The notes beneath the pieces are model-generated. The model was not told the DNA's origin, searched no databases, and saw only the letters and a list, made by a program, of their open reading frames with translations. Position numbers and translations under genes: made by a program. From the NCBI GenBank assembly GCA_036752825.1, contig DAIORV010000029.1, positions 1-20,065 of the forward strand: DNA of 20,065 bases, in the 5' to 3' direction. The stretch is from UBA5177 sp002413265. GTDB lineage: Bacteria; Chloroflexota; UBA5177. This document shows, one piece after another, positions 5,956-12,349 of this stretch (positions within the stretch are counted from its first letter, which is position 1; the number at the start of each line of letters is the position of its first letter).

Positions 5956-8505
5956 CTAAGCGGCGAAGTGACGGTAGAACCAGCGCTTCACTGTCTCGAC
6001 GAGAGCCAGATAAGTGACCACGGCCCCCAGTAGAAATGCGAAGAAGCCAGGGGGCAATGGCACGAAACCCAGAGTATGTGCCACAGGAGAAAACGGAAGG
6101 ATGAAGGCCACTGCGACGGCAGCTAAGATCGTCGCCACGAGAGCCTTGCTCGGTCGACTGCGCCACGGAGAGGCAGAAGTGCGGATCACGAGAATTACAA
6201 GCGTTTGGGTAGCCAAAGATTCCGCAAACCAGCCCGTATGGAACAGCTGTGCCGAGCTGTGGAAGATCCAGAGCAGGGCCCCGAACGTGAGGAAGTCATA
6301 GATGGAACTGATCGGTCCGACGACGAGCATGAAGCGCTGAATGAAGCGAATGTTCCAGCGCTTGGGGTTCTGGAGATAGTCGTCATCTACATGGTCGCCA
6401 GGTATGGTCAGCTGCGAGAGATCATAGAGGAGGTTGTTCAACAGGATCTGAAGCGGCAGCATGGGGAGGAAGGGCAAGAAGAGGGTGGCTCCGGCCATGC
6501 TGAACATGTTTCCGAAGTTGGAACTGGTTCCCATCATGATGTACTTCATGATGTTTCCGAAGCTGCGCCGGCCCTCGAGCACCCCCTCGTGAAGAGCGCT
6601 CAGGGAGCGTTCGAGCAGAATGATGTCCGCCGCCTCCCTCGCCACGTCGACCGCCCCGGCAACCGAGATGCCGACATCGGCGTTGTGCAGCGACGGCGCA
6701 TCGTTAATTCCATCACCCATGAAGCCAACCACGTGACCACGCCGTCGGAGGGCCGCCATGACGCGGTTTTTCTGTTCGGGAGACACCCGTGCAAAGACGG
6801 TGGTACGCTCAGCGAGCGCTCCCAGTGCGGCATCGCTGGCAGCGTCGACGTCCGGTCCAAGAACCATCACCGCTTCGTCAAGTCCCACCTGGCGGCAGAT
6901 GGTCCGAGTGACGAGCTCGTTGTCGCCGGTCATGATCTTGACAGTGATGCCGGCTCGCCGCAACTGATCGAGAGTCTGCGCAGCACTCTCCCGAGGCGGG
7001 TCCAGGAAGCAGGCAAAGCCTACAAACGTGAGAGCGGCTTCATCGTCCACTGAATAGGCGGACCGGCGATCCACGCGTCGAAAGGCGACAGCAAGGACAC
7101 GATACCCATCGCGACTGAGCTCCTGAAAGGTCTCTGCGGCTGTCTTGCGTTCCTTGTCGCCGAATGTTTCAACGGCTTCGTCAAACTGGCAGTGCGAGCA
7201 AGCGGGCAAAACGCTTTCAGGCGCTCCCTTAGTCACTAGCAGAGGCTGGCCACCGCCGATCACGACAACCGATGATCGTCTCCTTCTAAAGTCGAATGGA
7301 ATCTCGTCGAGCTTCGAGTACGAAGCCATGTCAGGGTGGCGATGCTGCACTATGGCGTCGTCCATGGGGCTTTTGATGCCTGTTTCGAACGCCCCGTTGA
7401 GAGCTGCATACAGCAGAACCTGCTCGCACTGCGCTCCCTTTGCGTCGACATAGCGCTCGAGCGTGATACGACCTTCGGTGAGGGTGCCAGTCTTGTCGCT
7501 GCAAAGGATGTCCATCGAACCGAAGTTTTCGATAGCTGCAAGACGCTTGACTATGACCTTTTTGTGAGCCATCCGTAGAGCGCCGCGTGCCAGAGTCACC
7601 GACATGATCATGGGCAGGAACTCAGGAGTAAGGCCCACGGCAAGAGCAATGGCGAAGAGGAATGATTCGAGCAGAGGGTCGTGCTTGATGATCGCGGTCA
7701 CCACGAACACGAACAGAACGAGGAAGAAGACGGTCCTGGTAATCAGGAGTCCGAAGGCTCGTGTTCCTCGCTCGAACTCGGTCTCCGGTGGTCGAGCGGC
7801 TAGATGGTGGGCAACGCCGCCAATCTGGGTCGAGCGACCAGTATGCACCACCAGGGCAGTTGCGGCACCGCTAATCACGGACGTGCCGAGAAACACCGCC
7901 CCCGCGGAGTCGCCTGTGGCGCCCGAGCTCTGAGACGGCTGGACTGCTTTCTCTGCGGGCAGCGATTCTCCTGTGAGAGCCGCCTCGTCGGTGAATAGAT
8001 CGTGTGCTTCCAGCAGTCTCCCGTCGGCAGGTATCAGGTCTCCCGCGGCAAGCCGTATGACGTCGCCAGGGACGACTTCAGCTCGAGGAAGTTCTGACCA
8101 GTCGCCATCTCGGAGGACAGTAGCCGTGGAAACGACGGACTGACGCAGGCGATTGGCCGCCTGCTGAGAATGAAATGCCTGAAGGAAATTCAAGGCGACG
8201 CTGACGACGACCATGACTGAGATCAATCCAGCGTTGACGTACTCGCCAAGAACCCCGGATACGATGGCCGCGAAGAGAAGGATCAGGACTAGCGGGTTCA
8301 CGAAGAAGCGGAGGATTTCCAGAGCCATCACGCCGTGGCGGCGGTCGAGTTCGTTGGCACCGTACCGAGAGAGACGTTGTGCCGCCTCTGCAGATGAGAG
8401 GCCGGCAGGCGTAGCATCCAGCTCGCGGCACAGTTGCTCGGGGGGTCTGAACCAGGAGGGCCCGGATCCAGGAGCGTTCGGAGGGGCCGTAGGGGCGACT
8501 GACAT
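5956..8505 (-). CDS. mgtA: MgtA-type (P3B) magnesium-translocating P-type ATPase
   Basis: An 849-residue P-type ATPase, slightly shorter than the usual ~900. In order: short cytosolic N-terminus; TM1-2 (about 67-110); actuator domain with LTGES (177-181); TM3-4 (about 252-300) with the ion-path motif GLTPEFLPMI; phosphorylation loop CSDKTGTLTEG with D337 as acceptor; KGAPE (426-430) at the nucleotide site; LDPPRES; TGDNE (526-530); hinge GDGINDAPS (597-605); then six C-terminal membrane helices. The run MGTSSNFGNMFS followed by FLPFLPMLPLQILLNNLLYD is diagnostic of the MgtA/MgtB branch, which brings Mg2+ into the cell. The ATG at 8505 is preceded by GAGGATGGGGA. No long Mg-sensing leader is recognisable upstream; the 206-nt gap to the divergent response regulator holds a dyad at 8637-8655. 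Confidence 0.93.
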   Translation of the reverse strand: MSVAPTAPPNAPGSGPSWFRPPEQLCRELDATPAGLSSAEAAQRLSRYGANELDRRHGVMALEILRFFVNPLVLILLFAAIVSGVLGEYVNAGLISVMVVVSVALNFLQAFHSQQAANRLRQSVVSTATVLRDGDWSELPRAEVVPGDVIRLAAGDLIPADGRLLEAHDLFTDEAALTGESLPAEKAVQPSQSSGATGDSAGAVFLGTSVISGAATALVVHTGRSTQIGGVAHHLAARPPETEFERGTRAFGLLITRTVFFLVLFVFVVTAIIKHDPLLESFLFAIALAVGLTPEFLPMIMSVTLARGALRMAHKKVIVKRLAAIENFGSMDILCSDKTGTLTEGRITLERYVDAKGAQCEQVLLYAALNGAFETGIKSPMDDAIVQHRHPDMASYSKLDEIPFDFRRRRSSVVVIGGGQPLLVTKGAPESVLPACSHCQFDEAVETFGDKERKTAAETFQELSRDGYRVLAVAFRRVDRRSAYSVDDEAALTFVGFACFLDPPRESAAQTLDQLRRAGITVKIMTGDNELVTRTICRQVGLDEAVMVLGPDVDAASDAALGALAERTTVFARVSPEQKNRVMAALRRRGHVVGFMGDGINDAPSLHNADVGISVAGAVDVAREAADIILLERSLSALHEGVLEGRRSFGNIMKYIMMGTSSNFGNMFSMAGATLFLPFLPMLPLQILLNNLLYDLSQLTIPGDHVDDDYLQNPKRWNIRFIQRFMLVVGPISSIYDFLTFGALLWIFHSSAQLFHTGWFAESLATQTLVILVIRTSASPWRSRPSKALVATILAAVAVAFILPFSPVAHTLGFVPLPPGFFAFLLGAVVTYLALVETVKRWFYRHFAA

Positions 8506-8636
8506 TCCCCATCCTCAGCACCGATTTGACTGCTCAGCCGCTGTGACCTACACCTGGCTTAGAGAGCAGACATGCGACATCCTAAGCGACACGGCTGCGG
8601 TTCTCCATCGGCTCTCGGCCCGATATTTGCACGTGT

Positions 8637-8655
8637 GCCAACGTAGTTCGTTGGC
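8637..8655. promoter_or_regulatory. Perfect 7-bp dyad between mgtA and response regulator 1
   Basis: GCCAACG-TAGTT-CGTTGGC is a perfect 7-bp inverted repeat with a 5-nt spacer in the 206-nt divergent region 8506-8711. Its centre lies about 66 nt upstream of the response-regulator start, a usual operator position. It could bind a dimeric regulator or form a leader hairpin. I found no second copy in the other promoters of the window. Confidence 0.4.
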
Positions 8656-8711
8656 GACTAGCACGGAATCCGCATGCGGTTGCATGATGTACGAGGAGAA
8701 GGGACCGACGC

Positions 8712-9362
8712 TTGGACACAACTGTGCTCCTCGTAGACGATCACGCAATCCTGCGTGAGGGGCTGCGCATGGTTCTCGACGCCCAGCCGGGAATCAGTGT
8801 TGTGGGCGAAGCTGAGGACGGACGCCACGCCGTGGAGATGGCGGAGCGGCTGCGACCTCAAATCGTGGTGATGGACATCGCCATGCCCAATCTCAACGGG
8901 GCCGAAGCAACCAGACAGATCAAGCGCCGCTTCCCGGGTACGAGAGTCCTTATCCTGACGATGCACGAAAACCGAGAATACCTCGCGCAGATCGTGGAGG
9001 CGGGGGCAATCGGCGCCGTGCTGAAACGGGCGGCGGGTACTGAATTGGTTGAGGCCGTGAAAGCTGCGGCGCAGGGGCGTAGCTTCTTCTCACCAGCGAT
9101 CGCCACGATGATGCAGGAAGATTACCGATTTCAATTGTCTAAAGAGGGCCGGGACGAGGCGGAGCATCTGACGGCGCGCGAGCGGGAGATCCTGCAGCTC
9201 GTGGCCGAGGGCAAGAGTAACCGAGACATGGCGACCATCCTGGATCTCTCGATCAAGACCGTACAGACGCACCGCGCCCATCTGATGCACAAGCTGGATG
9301 CCCACGACCGAATGGACCTGGTCAAGTACGCGATTCAGCACGGAATCATTGCCGCTCCGTAG
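8712..9362 (+). CDS. NarL/LuxR-type response regulator 1
   Basis: A 216-residue protein. The receiver domain (1-120) has acidic pocket D9/D10, phosphoacceptor D55 in VVMDIAMPN, T83 and K105. The LuxR DNA-binding domain starts at LTAREREILQLVAEGKS, with recognition helix SIKTVQTHRAHLM. The TTG at 8712 is the only sensible start: an in-frame TGA lies at 8685, and AGGAGAAGG is about 10 nt upstream. It is about 74% identical (159 of 216, ungapped hand alignment) to response regulator 2 at 14449-15099, with the same recognition helix, so the two probably share target sites. It has no kinase beside it; the only histidine kinase in the window lies 3 kb downstream next to regulator 2. It is transcribed away from mgtA and towards the Hsp20 gene. 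The signal is unknown. Confidence 0.92.
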   Translation: MDTTVLLVDDHAILREGLRMVLDAQPGISVVGEAEDGRHAVEMAERLRPQIVVMDIAMPNLNGAEATRQIKRRFPGTRVLILTMHENREYLAQIVEAGAIGAVLKRAAGTELVEAVKAAAQGRSFFSPAIATMMQEDYRFQLSKEGRDEAEHLTAREREILQLVAEGKSNRDMATILDLSIKTVQTHRAHLMHKLDAHDRMDLVKYAIQHGIIAAP

Positions 9363-9673
9363 CGAACGAAGGAGAACGCCGGCTTAGCCAGGGGCTCCTT
9401 TCCCAGACCGCAGAGTGGCTAGCAACCAGTGGCGGATGGACGAGTAACGCTGCTCTACGCCGCTGCCATGCTCCCCAACATAGGTTCGTCACCCGATTTT
9501 TGGCTCGATCGCCTCTGGTGAAGACGGTCGGCTGAACTCGTACACGGACGTGGGAAATCTCAGGTGGAGGACTGATAGCGGTTCAAGCACGCGGAACCTA
9601 CAGTAAGGCGATGAAAGCGAGCAGCGTGGCTTCAACCGAAGAGTCAATACTCCGAGTTCGCAAAAGGAGAAAC
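9363..9673 (+). other. Intergenic leader between response regulator 1 and Hsp20
   Basis: A 311-nt gap. The Hsp20 frame stays open back to an ATG at 9611, but the strong ribosome site lies next to 9674. I see neither a CIRCE nor a HAIR heat-shock operator, and no convincing terminator after the regulator (only AAGGAG and CTCCTT, which can pair over a ~20-nt loop). The Hsp20 promoter should lie here but could not be placed. Confidence 0.4.
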
Positions 9674-10117
9674 ATGATGACAGCAACAACTGTCCGCGAA
9701 GACGGCCGGTCCGTGGTTGGATTGAAACCGGACGATATCGACCAGATGCTTCGAAAGGCTCTTGAGTCGGGGGAAACCGACCGAAAGGTCACCGTCAATC
9801 GGAGCAACCTCATCGAGACCTGGGGTTCCTACCTCCTTCAGATCACACTCCCCGGAGTGGACCCAGGCCACTTGGAAATCGAGATAGTCGGGCGGCAAGC
9901 CATCGTCAAAGGGCGCTTTCAGGTCGCGACCATCGAAAGCGGAACCGATCTGTGGCGCGAAATTCCGAGCGGATCATTCGAGGAGATATTCCGGATGCCT
10001 GCTGAGGTGGACGGTGACAACGCTGAAGCGCACTACGGCCACGGTATATTGACGATTCGGATGCCAAAGGTCGCTTATCTCAAGCCGAGGTTCCTCAAGG
10101 TACAGGTAGCCGACTGA
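9674..10117 (+). CDS. Hsp20/alpha-crystallin small heat-shock protein
   Basis: A 147-residue small chaperone that would hold unfolding proteins in the cytoplasm. The alpha-crystallin domain covers about residues 45-140: it opens with LLQITLPGVDPGHLEIEIVG, passes FRMPAEVDGDNAEAHYG and closes with the G-I-L-T-I motif followed by RMPK and a short C-terminal LKVQVAD. The N-terminal arm (~45 residues) includes LKPDDIDQMLRKAL, probably helical. I start it at the ATG at 9674 because AAAAGGAGA lies 3-4 nt before it; an in-frame ATG at 9611 would add 21 residues without a ribosome site. The I-x-I/V anchor usual at the end is replaced by LKV. It lies between regulator 1 and the cytochrome b operon, and a decayed relative is at 1706-1930. 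Confidence 0.9.
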   Translation: MMTATTVREDGRSVVGLKPDDIDQMLRKALESGETDRKVTVNRSNLIETWGSYLLQITLPGVDPGHLEIEIVGRQAIVKGRFQVATIESGTDLWREIPSGSFEEIFRMPAEVDGDNAEAHYGHGILTIRMPKVAYLKPRFLKVQVAD

Positions 10118-10345
10118 TACCTCTTCGGGCTGACTCGGGTGAGCTCAGACACATGCCCGGTTTGATAAGCCAGCCCACATGCCGCACCCGCTAGCCACAG
10201 GCGGGCGCGGTATCGGCGCTGTCCCCATGCCTCGCGTCTCGACAAATGAGATCCCCGCCTTATACAGTCCTCGGCTAGGCACCCTTATAGTGTGTACAGC
10301 CATTGTCTGCAGTTGAATGATTTCCGTCCGGGAGGAGACTTGTCC
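10118..10345 (+). promoter_or_regulatory. Probable promoter region of the cytochrome b operon
   Basis: A 228-nt gap before a long run of overlapping genes, so the operon promoter is expected here. A possible -10 box TATAGT lies at 10286-10291; the hexamer 17 nt upstream (TACAGT, 10263-10268) is a poor -35, as expected for an activated promoter. TCTC-N7-GAGA at about 10236-10250 is a weak dyad. The ribosome site GGGAGGAG precedes the 46-aa gene. Confidence 0.3.
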
Positions 10346-10486
10346 ATGAACGGTGTGCAGCATTATTTCGACTGGGGCGTCGTGCACATATCCATCGCTA
10401 ACCTCATCGTGATCGTCTTGATGATCATTGTCTTCGCCCTCGCTGTGCTTCTGCCTTTCCCCGGCGGTCGAGGCACTGAGCAGTGA
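10346..10486 (+). CDS. 46-residue single-span membrane protein of the cytochrome b operon
   Basis: A small protein with one membrane helix, about residues 14-37 (HISIANLIVIVLMIIVFALA), then a short basic tail ending in PFPGGRGTEQ. The ATG at 10346 follows GGGAGGAG by about 8 nt. The frame is also open upstream to 10292, but that part has no ribosome site. Its stop overlaps the GTG of the cytochrome b gene by 4 nt (GTGA), so the two are probably translated together. Small one-helix subunits are common in cytochrome b6f and bc complexes, so it may be a structural or assembly subunit; this is inference from position and topology, not from a recognised family. Confidence 0.75.
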   Translation: MNGVQHYFDWGVVHISIANLIVIVLMIIVFALAVLLPFPGGRGTEQ

Positions 10487-11097
10487 GCCTGACGAAGCGC
10501 GCGCAAGAAAGGCTGGCAGAAAGTCTTCCGTACGAGGAGCTGCTGCCGTACGAACAGCCTAGCTACGTGCACAGCTACGTGTACCTGTTCGGTGTGGCCT
10601 CACTCGCGAGCTTCATCTTATTGATCGCCACCGGCGTAGTGTTGTCGGTCTTTGGTCCGCAATGGTGGCACTTCTCAGTCGTCGGTCATTTCTTCAATAG
10701 CCTTCATTTCTGGTCGGTTCAGGCCTTTTTCTTTTTCATGGTGGTGCATCTCTGGGCCACGTTCTTCCAGGGCGCTTGGCGGGACGGGCGCGGCCTAACG
10801 TGGGTCGTTGGCATCATCACGTTTCTGGCCTCAATCGTCACAGCCTTTACCGGGTACGTTTCGCAGCAGAACTTTGACGGTCAATGGATCGCCGTGCAGG
10901 GTAAGGATGCCATGAATTCAGTCGGCGTCGGAGCGTTCTTCAACGTGCTGAATTTCGGCCAGATGTATGGGTTCCACATCTTCGTCCTGCCACTCGTGGT
11001 GGCGGGACTAATCGGCATTCATTTGACGATGGTCAGACTCCGAGGAGTGGTGAAGCCGTACCCACTCGAGGACCAAAGCCCAGAGGTCGCGTCATGA
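10483..11097 (+). CDS. Cytochrome b6-type diheme subunit (N-terminal half of cytochrome b)
   Basis: A 204-residue membrane protein with four predicted helices (about 34-56, 72-95, 105-125, 162-185). Two histidine pairs that would hold two b hemes are present: H75-x13-H89 in helix 2 and H165-x14-H180 in helix 4. The 14-residue second spacing is the b6 rather than the mitochondrial type. The cysteine that binds the extra heme of b6f is replaced by S43 (ASF in place of TCF). After helix 3, TGYVSQQNFDGQW stands where LPWGQ or LPWDQ normally forms part of the quinol oxidation site, so that motif is lost. The GTG start overlaps the previous stop, and its own stop overlaps the next ATG by 4 nt. It probably carries electrons across the membrane within a quinol-linked complex. 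Confidence 0.88.
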   Translation: MSLTKRAQERLAESLPYEELLPYEQPSYVHSYVYLFGVASLASFILLIATGVVLSVFGPQWWHFSVVGHFFNSLHFWSVQAFFFFMVVHLWATFFQGAWRDGRGLTWVVGIITFLASIVTAFTGYVSQQNFDGQWIAVQGKDAMNSVGVGAFFNVLNFGQMYGFHIFVLPLVVAGLIGIHLTMVRLRGVVKPYPLEDQSPEVAS

Positions 11098-12080
11098 CGA
11101 CGTCCAAGCATGAGTACTACCGGGGAGTCCGCATGGCTCCGTACGACCTCGTGAAAGAGTTCCTCCTTGCCCTGGGTGTCGTGACGGTGCTGGTGGTCGT
11201 CCTCTCTGCCCTACTGTCGTCGCCAGATGAACCTCCCCTCACGCTTCAAAGCGTGGCTCGAACCACTCCGGGCATCTTCGTGCAAACGTCTCTCGACGAG
11301 CTCGATGGAAACAGTGACGTCGCCGGGTATGGGCCTCCATACAACAACGGGACTGGGTCGGTACAGTACATAGGACCGATCTCAATCCAGAAGCTAGTCG
11401 GAGTGCATATTCCAATCAATACAGCGCAGGACTACGTGTTGGGCCCGCTCTCTCAGGTGGCTCCTACAAACCCCGCGTGGAAGGCAGCGCTCGCCAGCTT
11501 CCAGGGCGCTTCCGCTGCGCAGCAAACATCGTGGGAAAACGCATACAACACCGCGCTTGGCAAGGCGAAGGTGAATGGCTCCAGCCTCTCAATACCTTCT
11601 TGCTCCTGCGGTCCGGTACCGACCATGATGATGGCCCTGCTCCGTCTGGGTCAGAGCGGGGCTATGGACGGGTTGCTACTGGCCAGTAATCGCTTCTATC
11701 AGACCGACTACACGCCGTCGCTGCTGTTCATGCAGAACGACGCGGTCGCTGCCCACGCGCAGCAGTTCAACCTGCTCGGCTCGCAATGGGGAGTGATGAA
11801 CGAGACCGGGAACTACCCTGGCCAGGCATGGCTTTGGTTATACACGCTCTTCTACCAGATCCCGCCGTACACGACGGCGTGGGCAGCAAACACGGATGTT
11901 CTCGCTGTGCTGAGCACGACAATCCTGACCATCATCCTGATGTTCCTGCCGTGGATTCCGATCTTGAATCGTCTGCCGCGCTATCTCGGCATCTACCGGC
12001 TGATCTGGAAGGACTACTACAGGGAGCAACGGGCGTCGTCCCGATCCGGCGAGACCTCTCCTAGCGGTACGTCCACATGA
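11094..12080 (+). CDS. Divergent subunit IV-like partner of cytochrome b with large extracytoplasmic insert
   Basis: A 328-residue protein. It starts EYYRGVRMAPYDLVKEF, then a membrane helix (22-42), a ~200-residue outer region (43-240), and two C-terminal helices (about 244-260 and 267-290) ending in LPRYLGIYRLIWKDYYR. This frame matches the C-terminal half of cytochrome b (subunit IV), whose genes normally follow a b6 gene, but the outer region is far larger than usual. The quinol-site motif PEWY is absent: the aligned stretch is NYPGQAWLWLYTLFYQIPPY. A C-x-C (170-172) lies in the outer region within SCSCGP and could form a disulfide or bind a metal. Both ends overlap neighbours by 4 nt (ATGA), so it is tightly coupled to cytochrome b and the 83-aa gene. 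The family is probably real but poorly described; the function is inferred. Confidence 0.7.
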   Translation: MTTSKHEYYRGVRMAPYDLVKEFLLALGVVTVLVVVLSALLSSPDEPPLTLQSVARTTPGIFVQTSLDELDGNSDVAGYGPPYNNGTGSVQYIGPISIQKLVGVHIPINTAQDYVLGPLSQVAPTNPAWKAALASFQGASAAQQTSWENAYNTALGKAKVNGSSLSIPSCSCGPVPTMMMALLRLGQSGAMDGLLLASNRFYQTDYTPSLLFMQNDAVAAHAQQFNLLGSQWGVMNETGNYPGQAWLWLYTLFYQIPPYTTAWAANTDVLAVLSTTILTIILMFLPWIPILNRLPRYLGIYRLIWKDYYREQRASSRSGETSPSGTST

Positions 12081-12328
12081 GACTGGACTGGCAATCGCTC
12101 GGCCGTCATGCACTCGTGCTTGCTGCGGTCATAACCGGTATCGCGGGCATGAGCCTGCTGTTCAGCGGAGCGATGCACGGCGATCTTCGAGAGGTCAGTC
12201 GAGGAGTTCCTCTGCTAGTGATCGGATTGTGGTGGGCGGGAAGAGAGCTCGCACGCAGCATCCAGGCAAGTCGCGCGCGCGCAGCCCTGGAAGAGGGGCG
12301 TCGACACCCTAGCAGGGTCCAGCCCTGA
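12077..12328 (+). CDS. 83-residue two-helix membrane protein
   Basis: Two hydrophobic segments, about residues 12-32 (ALVLAAVITGIAGMSLLFSG) and 42-55 (GVPLLVIGLWWAGR), followed by a basic cytosolic tail (SIQASRARAALEEGRRH). No family recognised. The ATG overlaps the stop of the subunit IV-like gene (ATGA), strong evidence that it is translated as part of this operon. The histidine kinase gene begins 21 nt later. It may be an accessory or assembly subunit of the cytochrome b module, or a link to the membrane-bound kinase. Confidence 0.68.
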   Translation: MRLDWQSLGRHALVLAAVITGIAGMSLLFSGAMHGDLREVSRGVPLLVIGLWWAGRELARSIQASRARAALEEGRRHPSRVQP

Positions 12329-12349
12329 CCGGCGGGAACGAGCGAGCGC

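Noticed and set aside
6205..7053. Long open frame antisense to mgtA
   Set aside because: It lies wholly opposite a clear ATPase gene, its translation matches no family, and such frames are common opposite GC-rich genes.
9428..9450. AGTGGCGGATGGACGAGTAACG, similar to a conserved piece of 16S rRNA
   Set aside because: Only about 22 nt match, with mismatches, and the flanks do not continue as rRNA; treated as chance.
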